This document shows positions 34,201-45,800 of a stretch of DNA of 64,000 nucleotides, in pieces. Origin of the DNA: Cytidiella melzeri. Lineage: Eukaryota; Basidiomycota; Agaricomycetes; Polyporales; Irpicaceae. A program made the translations under genes and the position numbers. The notes beneath the pieces were generated by a model that was not told the origin of the DNA, did not search any database, and saw nothing but the letters and a program-made list of their open reading frames with translations. Location of the stretch: NCBI GenBank assembly GCA_022592445.1, contig JABYQR010000207.1, positions 1-64,000 on the forward strand. Reading direction: 5' to 3'. Position 1 is the stretch's first letter, and each line of letters opens with the position of its first letter.

Positions 34201-35581
34201 TTTCCTCGTAGCCTTTCTTGGCACGCTTGAACGAGCCCTCCGGAAGCTTACACTTCTTATTCGACATGAGATGGCCACCCTGACTGAAAGCCATACCTTC
34301 TAAGTCCAGCATCCTCTTGGGTTGGACGGTTGAACCAGGGGCGAGCGTAGCAGTTTTGGGAACATTCTGCACTGCGGGCTTCTCGTCTACGTCCATAGCA
34401 TCCCCTGCATGGGCCTTCGTCTTCTTGTCGCCGGCGAGCTCACGTAAGATCCAGCCTAGACCCTTTTCGCGCATAGCGACTTCAACGTTAACACGCTCTT
34501 CCGCGTCACTCCGCATTAGTTTTGTGCACCAAACAATGACATCCCTGTTCTTGAGGAACCTCGTGATGACATGGAAGCTCTGGTAGTCGAACAGCTCCAT
34601 AAGTTGGTTTTCGCAGTCGCGCAGGCTTGACTCAGAGCCCAGAATGGAGAGCACCGAGGACGCCTTATCCGCAGCTGTCACAGGATCAGGGTAGACCTCA
34701 GAGATTTGACGTTGCACCCAGAAACCGTCGACGGAGTGAGGAGAAACAATGTCCTTGTCTGCAGCAGCCTTCCCTCGCTGTGAGGATGACTCTCCTCCGA
34801 CTACCAATTCGTCCTCGCCCTCCAATGTCTCCGGTGCCTCGGCCTCTTTCTCCGCCTCCTCAGCTTCATCGTCTGACTCTTCTCGAATCTCGAAGCCCTC
34901 CTCCTCATCTTCCTCCTGCTCCTCCTCGTCGAACACCACCGCTACGCCCATTTCGTCATCAATCTCTGCGTCCTTCCGTTCCAAGTCAGGGTCCGCCGCA
35001 GCCTCATCCTCAGCACCGTAGTCCGTGATCTTCTTGGAAAGGTTAATAAGCTGCGAAAAGGATTCGTTACTGATAGACCCTAGAATCTCTTCAACCTCCT
35101 TCTTCTTGTCAAAGTCCTTCAAGTTTTCGTTCTTGAGGGACTCCAGCACAGTATCGGCGGCGCTACGAACCACGTCTTGAGCTTGGTCACCTAGGGCTTG
35201 ATGAACAGAAGATAGTATGAGTTCGTATACCTCCCGCGTCTCCGCAGTCCGCGGTCGGTACGTTAGCCCTTCAACATCCTCCGTAGCCTCGATAATATCC
35301 GTGTAGCCAAAGCCAGCAGTCTCGGCTGCTCGTCGCTTCGGCACTTTCTCCCCACCCTCCTGCTTTTCCGAAGCCTTCTTCTTCTTTTTCTTCTCGAGGT
35401 CTTTGGGAGCCTCCCGCTGCACACGAGAGCCCATTTCCCTGGGGTCTATACGACCTGCAAGAGAGGTAGGAGCACCGTCTGGTTCCTTGTCCCGCCGAGG
35501 GAGCATGGACTTGTCGGCGGACAGCACGAGCGAGGAAATGGCGGCATAGTTGTACTGCGAGTAATCGCGTTTTTCTGCCAT
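28287..35581 (-). CDS. BRR2: Pre-mRNA splicing helicase BRR2 (U5 200K)
   Basis: The Ski2-like RNA helicase of the U5 snRNP that unwinds U4/U6 to activate the spliceosome. The start [17 protein letters not shown] matches the family. An acidic N-terminal region (to about residue 480) is followed by two helicase-Sec63 cassettes. Cassette 1 shows CAPTGAGK, the intact DEIH box ([15 protein letters not shown]), [25 protein letters not shown] and [10 protein letters not shown]. Cassette 2 shows GAPTGSGKT, a degenerate DEVQ ([15 protein letters not shown]), and a C-terminal Sec63 unit ending in an acidic tail ESDEAMEE. About ten introns; expected length about 2,150 residues, as in other fungi. The inactive second cassette is normal for BRR2. 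Intron borders were checked only in part. Confidence 0.94.
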
Positions 35582-36099
35582 GGTCCAAGTCGTAAACGGA
35601 GTGGAACCCGTGCGCGCCGTCAACGACGGTGTCGGTGGCAGGAAAGATGTTGAGCGCTCAGCGCAACCTTACAAAACCGTAAAGCGATGTGAAGGTCACG
35701 TGAGGATACCCCAATCCCACTGTAGTCTGTGACTGGGCTGCCTATTCTGCTCTTTTGACTCAACCAGCAGTTTCGCGTCGTATGCTTTTGAGAAGTGGAC
35801 TTGTGCCGGTGTATTCTATCAGGTCTCGCAGGCCGTTTTGCTGTTTACTGCTCGAGGCAGGAACGCGCGCGTGATACTCACTGCAGCAAGGAAAGGAACG
35901 AGGGAGCAGGTCCGAAGATTAATCGACGACATCACGGCAGAGACGGGGACGGAACCCACAAAAGAATTTCTCTGGAGGGCGATTAGACACAAGTGGCACA
36001 ATAACCGGAAAAAATAGGTATTTCCTGTGGAGAGTCTGAATCCTACTCAACGCTTTTCGCATCAAACTTAACAACAGAACGAATGCGGCACATAAACCC
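35582..36099. promoter_or_regulatory. BRR2 upstream region
   Basis: Contains GTCACGTGA, an E-box-like CACGTG at about 35695-35703, 115 bp upstream of the BRR2 start. The plus-strand frame at 35730-36016 overlaps this region and is listed separately. Confidence 0.4.
35730..36016 (+). other. Open frame without ATG, possible gene remnant
   Basis: A plus-strand frame open from a TGA at about 35728 to TAG at 36014-36016. It reads as natural protein (ARKGTREQVRRLIDDI, then LWRAIRHKWHNNRKK) and has a basic end, but contains no ATG. A nearby ATG (about 35781) is in another frame. It could be the last exon of a small gene, a decayed fragment of one, or chance. I do not recognise it. Confidence 0.25.
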
Positions 36100-36797
36100 T
36101 AGAACATATACTCCTACAATGTCAAGCCCGGGGACAACTCATGATATGGAACCTAGTAGTAAGGCACATTATGGAGAGGAAGACAGGTGAACAACCAGAG
36201 ATATCCCTAGGAACCGTCGTGGGGGCGAACCTCATTACTACTATAAATACAGACGAAGGCGTCCAAATCCAAGGCACAACGCACCTCTTCCGCTTGGCAG
36301 TGACCGAATCAGCACACTTTGTATGGAAGCTGAGGTGCGAGAGTGTAATCGAAAGAGCGTACCAACCTGACTGGGAGTTCGCGGGGGAGGTGATCTCACG
36401 CCGCCATTGGCACCATCCCATAAACCGGAGGCTTCAAACGGACATCGCACCCACACACCCAAGGTTCCCGAAGGCCACTGACAGCCTAAACCGCAAACTA
36501 GCATTGGAGAATGGTCAGGGACTCTGAAAAAGGAACACAACCTCCCATACGACTGGAGTAAATGTACAGGGGTTTTAGTGGGACAGACCGAATGGCGTAC
36601 CGTTTAGGTTAGGAAGTCAGTCGAGCGAGGAAGAACCACTCAGTTCCACACAACCGCCCTAGCGCGGCGTGCGAAAGAGCATCTCCTCTGCGGTAACTGA
36701 CTGACTCTAGAGGGTGAAACCCCCTCGTACCAGCTGGGGGATGAGGGACCGTTAGGCGGACTGCCCATTCCTCGTTACGCTCTCCCCCCAAAAAAAT
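36100..36797 (+). pseudogene. 5'-truncated LINE (non-LTR retrotransposon) tail
   Basis: The frame from about 36120 to 36520 carries ESAHFVWKLRCE and INRRLQTDIA, which resemble the C-terminal end of Agaricomycete LINE ORF2 polyproteins after the RNase H domain. After a shift of one base near 36508 the reading continues as WSGTLKKEHNLPYDWSKCTG, then VLVG, the usual end of these proteins, so the copy carries a one-base deletion. A roughly 200-bp 3' region with a potential hairpin follows, then a run of seven A (36790-36796). Truncation at the 5' end and a poly(A)-like end are typical of LINE insertions. Confidence 0.6.
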
Positions 36798-37033
36798 TGA
36801 ATTACTAGCATGCGCCGTGTTCGCTACTCGCTGTTGACTGTAGCAAGCTAACGATTGCCTCTACTGCTTTCGCTGTGCTTGGACTCGTTGTGACAACGGA
36901 CCTGAAGAACTGATGCACATTTCGGTTGTACTAGATACAATTACATGCAATGCTTGTGAACAAAGCAGTTATGAGTGGGTATGTCATTCGAGCTCTAGAT
37001 AAATAAAAGTGTGGCTGCTTTCGTGCGCAGCAT

Positions 37034-40000
37034 TTACCAAGCTATCCATGCGATGAATGACTGTACTCATAATTAGCGAGATGGGCAGCCGGTGTAGGGA
37101 AAAAAACGTACCTTTGGGTATGTGCGGACGATGAGTTTGCGTATCTCATCCATGATCAGAATTCCTGCTCCGAAGGCGAACGGAATGCCCCAGAACATCC
37201 CCGGTATAGGAGCAGTGAGGAAGACATCCTGGAGGCCTTTGCCGTACAAGTTCACGATGGCGATGATGACCGTAAGCAACATGCCGACTGGAATTATGAG
37301 GTTGCGCCGCGGGCCCCAGAATGGATTTGACTGGAGAAGCGAGACGCGACGGTTTCGGACTGCGAGAAGATCCCCATATTGTGCGAAAACGATGGCTACG
37401 TAGCTAAGGGGTGTTTAATGTCTTGCAGAATGCGAAGCGATGATGAGAGACTTACTAGCAGCATTGTCCAACGGAGACAAAATGCGTCAGCTCGTCGATG
37501 GTGTAGCCCTTCCAGCCGTCCGCCCATTTGTTGTAAACAAGAATCACATCGTAGAAGCCGAAACCATGCTGAGATAGATATAGGAACCACATGCTCATGG
37601 CTGCTGGCCACATCATGAGACCGATGAACTGTAGAGCCAATAGTGAGCACCCGAGTATCGTTGAGATTGCTTCCACACTGACCAAGTACACCTGGACGAA
37701 GAACCTCCAATCTGTGAGTCGGTCGGTACGCGCGTTACGAGGCTTGCGCAACATCAAGTCTAATAAGCGAAGCAGTCAGGGAATAGCTTCGTCGTGGCTT
37801 ATGAGCAAGACGTACCTGCTTCTGGCTTCTCATACATCAAAGCTATCGACATCACAACGTCGTTGGTGATGCAGAAGCAGACTTGAAGGTACGAGCTCAA
37901 CGCGATTTGCATGCCCAGGAAGACGTTTGCAAACACAGGCATGAACTCGGAGTAATTTCCAGCCTGGCGGAGCCGTCAGCGTTGAATACTATGAAACCCA
38001 GACCACAGCACTTACTGGAAGCAAGTACATGATAACCTTCTTCAGATTATCAAACACCAAGCGGCCCATCTCGATCCCGTCGACAATTGAGGAAATATCG
38101 TTGTTGAGGAGAACCATAGAGGCTGCCAGCACCTTATCGTGAGCTCACGCGGATAGATTTTCATCGCACTATGCTTACCAGCATCTTTCGCCACGTCGCT
38201 ACCGCTACCCATAACAACACCGATGTCGCTAGCCTTCAAAGCCGGCGCGTCGTTGACACCGTCTCCAGTGACAGCCACCGTATTGTCTCCTCTAAGTTTC
38301 GCCTCCTCAACGATGCGGAGTTTCTGTTCAGGAGTGGTGCGAGCAAAGACGATTTCAGTGTACAGCCCAAAAATCGCGTCCCAGTCAGCATCCGTAAGAG
38401 TGACGATGTCGTCGCCAGTGATGACCAAAGCTCTGATAGGGTCATCGTCGGTGGGTTTGATATCATGACGGGAGCTTTGCGAGAAGGTGTTGTAGTACTC
38501 TGAGCTGCGCAATTCGGCAAGAGTATCGATCTTTTCTTGTGTGACGATCCCGACCTACGGAGCAATATGTCTGCGTTAGTGAGAAGAGCTAAAGAGAGTG
38601 TCAATTGCGTACCTGTTGAGCAATAGCTACCCCAGTAAGCTTGAAATCACCAGTGACCATGAACACTCGCACGCCGGCTCTCCTGATGATAGCGACAGCG
38701 TCTTTCACGTCCGGTCGAGGCGGATCTCGGATACCAACAAGTCCAACGAGAGTCAAGTCTTGCATCTCAGAGTACATTGCCTCTTCGATCGTGTTTGGAT
38801 TTGTGTTAAAATAGTCAATCTTGGACACAACCGTCGATGGTGCTCGACGACAAAGTGCGAGGACGCGCTGGCCCTGTCCACTCCAACGCATCTGGAGAGC
38901 CTGCAGTCGGCTGCGGGACTTGGAGTCGAGATATTGCAATTGGCCATCGGCGTCCAAGAAGTGAGTGCAAGCAGGGAACAGGACGTCAGGGGCGCCCTTG
39001 ACGAGGATCCAGGTATGAGCATCCTCCGCAGCTTTACGCTCCCGCACAACCGAGAGCATCCACTTGTTCCGGGAATTGAAGGGTATCTCAAAGAGTTTCT
39101 CATGAGAGTCGCTGAGTAGAGAAGAATCCAGCGTCGGGAGTGATTCAGAGAAGCGGAGGACAGCTGTATCCGTGGCGTCACCTTTGACTGAGCGTTCTTC
39201 CACGGAAGTGGAGGTGGAAGAATCATCTTCAAACCGAGCGCCATTGCAGAGTCGTGCAACCAAATGCAAGACACGAACAGCGGAAGGAGTAGAAGCGTCC
39301 GTGACCTGGAGGCGCTTCCGGATGTCGTCGACGACGAATTCTTGGTCAAGGAAGGCCACATTTTGTACAGACTAAGATAAAGTATGAGCACTGCACTCGC
39401 AGATAGAAACCGCGCGTACCATCTTGCCCATGGTGAGAGTGCCTGTCTTATCTGAACACAAGACCGACATGCATCCAAGAGTTTCAATCGTGGCGAGGTT
39501 CTTGACAAGCACGTTCCTCTTAGCCATTCTCTTGGCAACGATCGTCAACGACAGCGCTACACAGACAGGAAGGCCCTGCGAAGCTCTGTGAGACAGGCTC
39601 GGGTGACGAACCCAGAGAAAGTACATACCTGGGGGACAAAAGCCGTCAAACATCCTATTGAATTGATGATGGCTGTACTCGCTGTCAGGTAGCCAGGGAA
39701 ACTCGTCCTGAGCCACGCAGCCCAGATGATGAGGGAAAGAATAAAAGTGAACAGAGCGCCGGCCGAAATGATCTTCGTGAAAAACCAGACTTCTCTCTGC
39801 ACGGTGGTGAGCTTGAACTTGCTCTCTCCAGACATAGCAACAAGGCGGCCCATGACGGTTTTGTCACCAATGGCAAAACAGATGCCAATGCAGTTCCCTT
39901 GAACAACGAACGTAGAGGTGAGGGCCAAGTTGCGGGTCTCCAGTGCATTATCGGACGTTGGGTCCACTGAACCGGCTATCATGTCGCTGTGGCATAGGTT

Positions 40001-40870
40001 AAATCCGTTTCGGTGTGAACGAGAATAAAACGGACCTTTCGCCAGTCAAAAGGGAGCGGTCGAATCGTACATCGCTCGATGTACTAACGAGCCTGAGGTC
40101 AGCGGGCACTCGGTCGCCGATTGTGAGACAGACAAGATCGCCGGCAACAACGTCTGCGGCAGGGATCGTTTGCCGCTTTCCGTCACGAATAACGGTAGCT
40201 TCCTCAGCGATAAGAGTTTTGATCGACTTCATGATACGCGACGCATGCCAGTCGACCCAGGCGTAGAAGCCCGCCGATACCACGATAACTAAGATCTATC
40301 GAGTTTTGTCCAGCAATCTGGCTCTTTGAGAATGATGGGGGCACTTACCAGCAACACGGCTACACCTAGGTTGTAGACTGCAGGGTCGTCTCCACCGAGA
40401 GGTTGATAAGACAGCTGTTGAGTGAAAGGGTTGAGTCACGTAGCAAGGAAAGCCGAAGGCTTTCAGCTTACCACAGTAAGGATGAACGCAATCCACATCA
40501 AGAAGTTGAACCCGCCAAAGACATAGTTGGCTATCTTTTTCCAATAGTGTGTCGGGGGAGAAGAGATGATGTTCTTCCCGAGCTTTGCCTTACGCGCTAC
40601 AGACGAGGCTTCGAGGCCGACTTGCGGAGCGATAGAATAGCGGCGGTAAACTTCGTCAACGTTGAGCTGATGGACATCAATGTTCCTTATCGCTGTGGCG
40701 GGGTCGGTAGCGACGTCTTTCTTTCCCCTCGATAGGAATACCTTTTCGTCCTTGGTGTTCTCGACATGAATGGAGAGCGTGCGATACCTGCACAAGTCTT
40801 GGGTTAGCCTTAACAAGTTGGCTCGCCGAGGAACATGTCCAGACGGACCGAATCTGAACATCGTAGCCAT
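37034..40870 (-). CDS. P-type cation-transporting ATPase (Na,K-ATPase-like, type II)
   Basis: A P-type ATPase that moves alkali or related cations across a membrane. Visible landmarks are TGES in the actuator domain (split by an intron, AG|C), [13 protein letters not shown] with the phosphorylated Asp, [26 protein letters not shown], ten expected membrane helices and a conserved end KSFIAWIAW at the stop (37036-37034). The M4 motif reads VPQGLP instead of the usual PEGL. In M6 the first of the two usual acidic ligands is Cys ([10 protein letters not shown]), while the second Asp is kept. This fits fungal Na,K-ATPase-like or ACU-type pumps rather than a SERCA or PMA1. The start MATMFRFG (40870) is tentative; the frame stays open to 40957. 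Expected length about 1,050 residues. Confidence 0.85.
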
Positions 40871-43440
40871 TCTTCGAAGCTGGGTTGGCCATGGTGTACG
40901 ACTCGGAATCTGCTCCAGGGAAAGCGAGGGAGAGAACAGGAGAAGCCAGATAAACATGTTGGGGCTTTATAGGCTGGTATTGATATCGCTCAGGATAGCT
41001 TGGACAAACAGCGGTATTTTCGCTACTGTGCAGTAGGCGGCGATTCGTACATGACGCAGAGCAGATTCCCACGACGTATGTGCAGTGTGCCTACAATCCG
41101 ATCCGAAAACTTCTGATACGCCGCAAGCTAGTGTAGAGTAGCCTCGGACGACGCAGTGGCTCTGCTGAGATTAGATGATGAGCGCAAAACAGAAGTGGAA
41201 GATTACAGACGGACCGGTAGATATGCTGGACGCACCCATGGCAATAATGGAGCAAACCCTCGTAGACGAGCGGATGTGCTCTTCGGCGCTAATGCGTTGT
41301 TTTTGCCACTTGGTCTCTCAGTTAAAGTGACTCGGAATGGCTGCGTTGCGCGTACCAAATGCAGCAGTCCATGATAACGAAAGGTACGCTAAAAGAAATG
41401 CGCAAGGCTCTGAGGCCCAACCACCGCAGATCGGACCCGAGTGCTGTAGTATTCGGTTAAGACGAACAGACTCACGAAGCACCAGCTCACCTTTTACTAT
41501 GGTGACTGCTAGTACTCATATCGTGAGACTTGCAGCGCGGGTGTTATAACACCACGCCGTCAGATTGCTGTAGTAGTAGCCTCCAAGTCCATGGACTTAG
41601 TACACTGATACTATAAGGCAAAGTAAGAATAAATCCTGATAGACAATGGATCTATGCATGCATATACTTGCTGCCTATGGTAGCCATCCGAAGGCTTACG
41701 CGGAATTTCAGCAGCAACAGATTTGGACATGATGGCTTCACGCCTAGCATATGGCTTTGACCTTTGAGATTCAAACAAAGTAGATACACACCCATAAGCT
41801 AGAGGAACACACAGGTCCAACAATCCATGGATCTACGGGCGTGGTTGTGAGCAATAAAACTACAGCGTCGAGAGGTAATTAGGTCAGAGAAGCCGGTATT
41901 TTCTTTTCCCCCGCCATGCAAAGCCCCACTCCAGCCTGACCCATACAAATCAAGACGATCAGCATGGACGCTACCTTCGCGAGCAAAGGCAGACTGAGTT
42001 GAGACGCACAACGGGGCATTCAACGAATGGATGAACTTGGTTTCGTCGTGCCAGCAAAAGTCAGGCTGTGTGGCTCACCTCTGCATTTCATCCACCTGAG
42101 TACCGCCAGTAAGCTAGCACCTATACAAACAGGATTGTGTCAGCTCATGAAGCATTGAAGGTATGATCCAAGTGAAGTTTCAGGATTGAGAGTTTTGGTA
42201 TAGACGTTCTCCACAAGGAGATTGCTCTCTCTTTCGGAAGCAGAACTGAATGATAGGCTTCATCATAAAGAACACAAAGGTGTTCGTTGCCGTAAGTGTC
42301 AAACCGGTGCTCACCTCAGAAATTGCATTGACGACGTGGGTGATGTTGCGCATGACGAGGGAGTCGACGAAGATTATTTTATGGCGAGACTGTACAGCTT
42401 GCGATCTCCGCCAGAATATTCGCACCCCGACGCAAGCATATTTTTTGTCGAACTTTTGAACACAACGCCCAACTGACCATGGATATCCACCACGAAGGCG
42501 TGCTTTGTACGCAAGGTGAGCGTCGATTCTCTTAGTGCAATGGCCATGAAGATAGTTTCTTCCATAAACATCCGAGTTAGCGACCTCAATATGAGCGTAC
42601 TCACTTAACATGCATCACCAACGGAGCCACTGTTCTCATCTCTACCCAGTAGCTCCCGCTCACATTTTTGCTATTTAGGTTAATTGTATATCGAAAATTG
42701 CTGGTGGGTAGCTCATGTCGTGCACGTGTGGCTGCTCTCAATCAGCACGACGCACGCCCTACGATGAGAATATCTAGCGGGTGACGGGCTATATGCTCGA
42801 TTCTATGAGCTTCAAGCTGGCACTCACCACCCCCTGAAGGCGACTTGCTGGTTTGAACGACGCGTAGCTCGTGCATCGCTGACGTCTCCCGTATAGTCCT
42901 CAAAGTGCACGACGTTGATCAGTCAGTAGGTGAGCAGCATTACGGTTCATACCTCCATTTCTTCCACCCACCCTCCCACGATGTTCCAATATAATATACA
43001 AGCATATGTCCGACTCGCATGAAGGACAACTAATATGTCTGAGGCTTCTTGAATTTGTTCCTTTTGGTTTTCACATTTGCTCACGAAATTCTCCTGTAGT
43101 TCAGTGCTCTCATCCACGCGGGCGTCCGGACAAAGGGAACTCCGCATTTCTGTTTCACTTTGTCGTAATCGTAGAGTCACCAATGGAACCGATTTTCTTA
43201 CTCCTTTGAAAGCATACCTTTCTCTCAAATAGTCCAGTCGTTTGTGCAGCGTCAGCCGGATAGCCGCGTTAGTCAGAAAACGTACTACTAAGTAGTAGTG
43301 CGTGATGTTGATGTGATGCGATCCCGGTAAGACACGCGACGCTGAACATTGAACGTTGGGAACTCGTGAACCATTACCACCATCTGCCACGACCTTTTCA
43401 TGACCAGCTGTAACCTTAACAACAACCACGCACGATTCTA
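40871..43440. other. Gene-poor 2.6-kb gap
   Basis: Between the divergent ATPase and LCB3-like genes. The promoters of both should lie at its ends. Only short frames are seen; the most protein-like are on the minus strand at 42180-42611. No repeat or mobile-element signature was recognised. Confidence 0.4.
42180..42611 (-). other. Unrecognised minus-strand coding-like segment
   Basis: Two overlapping minus-strand frames look partly natural: one reads MFMEETIFMAIALREST then TKHAFVVDIHGQLGVVFKSS, and another reads IIFVDSLVMRNITHVVNAIS followed by a possible donor GTGAGC. They might be two exons of a small unknown gene or a decayed one. No known domain is recognised and the splice pattern is not settled. 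Confidence 0.25.
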
Positions 43441-45476
43441 ATGACCTATAGCTCTCCCAAACAACCCATGTCATGGGACTCCCACACGTTCCATAGCTCT
43501 CCTTTGCGGCAGTCCCCTCTCCAGATGCATTCCCAAGACTCTTCAACTTTCTCGCTGGATTCCAAAACACCATCGACGGCAGACCTACCTATAACCCCAG
43601 AAAACCCGAAAATGGAATCTTACGGTGGAAGCGACGATATACAGGTCACTGCAATAGGCATTCTACCCGACGAAGTGTACAACCGGACATTGAGCTGGTG
43701 GCGAGCGGGGATCAGGAGGCTTGTCAAAAGTAGTCTCGACTGGGAATCGAATGTGATTGCGAACATGCAAGTGAGTAGAACATTGACTATCGGCTGCTCA
43801 GGGTGCTGACAATATCTTCGCTTAGGAACGCATCCGCACACCATTCTTAGATAGGTATTTCGTAAATACATCCTCACTAGGCACGCATACCTTCTTCATG
43901 ACTATGCTGCCCGCGTTCTGCTTTTTTGGATACGTAGAAATCACTCGCGGGTACGCGATGGATTGAATTTCGTTTGATTCCTAGCCCACTAACATCCATG
44001 AAATAGGTTAATCATCGTGCTCTCACTGGGCGTGTACGTAACCTCGTTCGTCAAAGATTCAGTGTGTTCTCCACGTCCATTTTCGCCGCCTGTCACTAGG
44101 CTTAGTGAGTTACTTCGCTTGTCGTCGAAAAGTCTAGGCTGATAGGTTTCAGCGATTGGCAGCCACCACCTCGAGTATGGCTTCCCGTCGACTCACTGCA
44201 CAAACAGCGTCTCTATGGCGCTCTATTTCTTCACCGTCCTGCGCAGACTGCACACAACGCCAGTGACCGTCACACTGTCCGAATCTGTTCTCCAGAACGC
44301 AACACATTCTATCCAGGAAGTCCTCCCACAAATGATGATTTCACAGACTACCTACTACCTTGGCTGCATGATTCTTCTTTTTTACACGTTCTCCATTGTC
44401 TATGGCCGATTATACACTGGCATGCACTCCTTCACGGATTGCACAATCGGAGTATTGATAGGGGTCGGGATATGGGGGCTGTTTGAGCTGTGCGGCGACG
44501 CAGTGGATCAATGGCTAATAACCGCTGGGTGGATTGGTATGTCATTCCTGTTCCATGTTACATGTTTCAGCCTCTAATATTATTGATACACAGTGCCTGC
44601 AACGGTCATACCGTTCGTTTTGTTGATGGTACATCGTCACCCGGAACCTGTTGATGATTGCCCATGCTTCGAAGATGCCATTGCATTCATGTCGGTCGTC
44701 ATGGGCCACTGGCTGACGAGATGGTACACGAGTCGCTATGGCTTTGACGACACATTTTTTGTCAGCACCATGCAGGGCAAAGCAATTGGCACGGTACTGG
44801 AGATGTGGACATGGTGGTCTATCGCCGTCGCCAAAATGGTCATCGGTGCGTATATACTCTACAGCTACAACATGAAGAAAAATTACCGAGCAATCCTCAT
44901 CTTAGGCATCCTTGTCATTTTCGCATGGCGCATCTTCGCAAAATTCATGTGCCATCACATCCTCCCTCCGACTTTCCGGTTCCTCGCGCAGCTGTTCACC
45001 CTCCCGCATAGACGGTTCTACACGCCTGCGACAGACTACACCAACGTTCCTACCGATAAGGGTCTGCGCGCGTTCCCCTCCGTGCTCGACCTTCCTGGAA
45101 TGATCACGCTCGAGGCAGACGGTGTCAGTACAGCACGTATCAACGAGTCTTCGCAAGGACAAGCACAAATGAAGCAGCGTGCTACCGGACGCAGCAGCAG
45201 CAGCAAGGCCGAATCTGAAAAGCCGCAATTCAACGACCGCGTTGGTCTAGGAGTGACAGGCGTAGACTCCGAGCTGGGTGGGAGAAAAGAGCCGGGCGTG
45301 TCGCACTACGACGCAGATGGTAAGTGGACACAAAAGTTTATTACGGACGGGTCTGTGACTGACTTGAAATTGTGATAGTGTTGACCAAGGTGTTTGTCTA
45401 CTGCGGCATTGGCATTTTGGCTACTGGCGTGATACCGGTTGTGTTTGAGGTCATTGGTTGGGGGCTCTGGCCTTGA
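43441..45476 (+). CDS. LCB3: Sphingoid-base-phosphate phosphatase, LCB3-like (PAP2 family)
   Basis: An ER membrane lipid phosphatase expected to remove phosphate from (dihydro)sphingosine-1-phosphate. Six exons (43441-43770, 43826-43950, 44007-44104, 44153-44536, 44594-45319, 45379-45476) join to 586 residues. The PAP2 motifs are in order: KDSVCSPRP (K-x6-R-P), YGFPSTHCTNS (P-S-x-H) and YGRLYTGMHSFTD (x-R-x5-H-x3-D). In the third motif the usual Ser before Arg is Gly. Several hydrophobic helices lie around these and towards the C-terminus, where a final helix ends at GWGLWP. The N-terminal 90 residues are polar and Ser-rich. It could act on another lipid phosphate, but the overall order fits the LCB3/YSR3 group. 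Confidence 0.85.
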
Positions 45477-45800
45477 AGTTCCAGCGTCCAAGAGAAAGAA
45501 TGTGTGTATGATGGTATTTATGTAGTTGTGTGGCGTATATCCTCTCTTGAATGCCTATGTAATGTTAGACGGCCACTGGGCCGTAGTTAATAGATACCCG
45601 ATTGTGATACCTAATTGTAAAAACGGTAGGATATCTTGTCTGTTGCAGATCTGGCAAGAAAAGTATATCGAGCGCACCTATAGCATTGGTAGGCACGCTG
45701 AAGCTCAAAAGAATGTAAAACTTGTATTGGAATGATATTAGTCAAGGACATATCAACGGAGTAAAGGTGCTTAAACGACATGAGTACTACGGGGGATAGA
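45477..45800. terminator. Convergent 3' region of LCB3-like gene and EPL1
   Basis: 324 bp between opposing stop codons. Short frames only; nothing else recognised. Confidence 0.4.

Noticed and set aside
36640..36780. A hairpin-forming, tRNA-like stretch downstream of the LINE frame
   Set aside because: No cloverleaf, A-box or B-box could be fitted; it is best explained as LINE 3' region.
41799..42023. A 74-codon minus-strand frame ending C-V-F-L, resembling a CaaX-terminated pheromone precursor
   Set aside because: The rest of the frame lacks pheromone-precursor features, no pheromone receptor gene is near, and phenylalanine at the third position is unusual.
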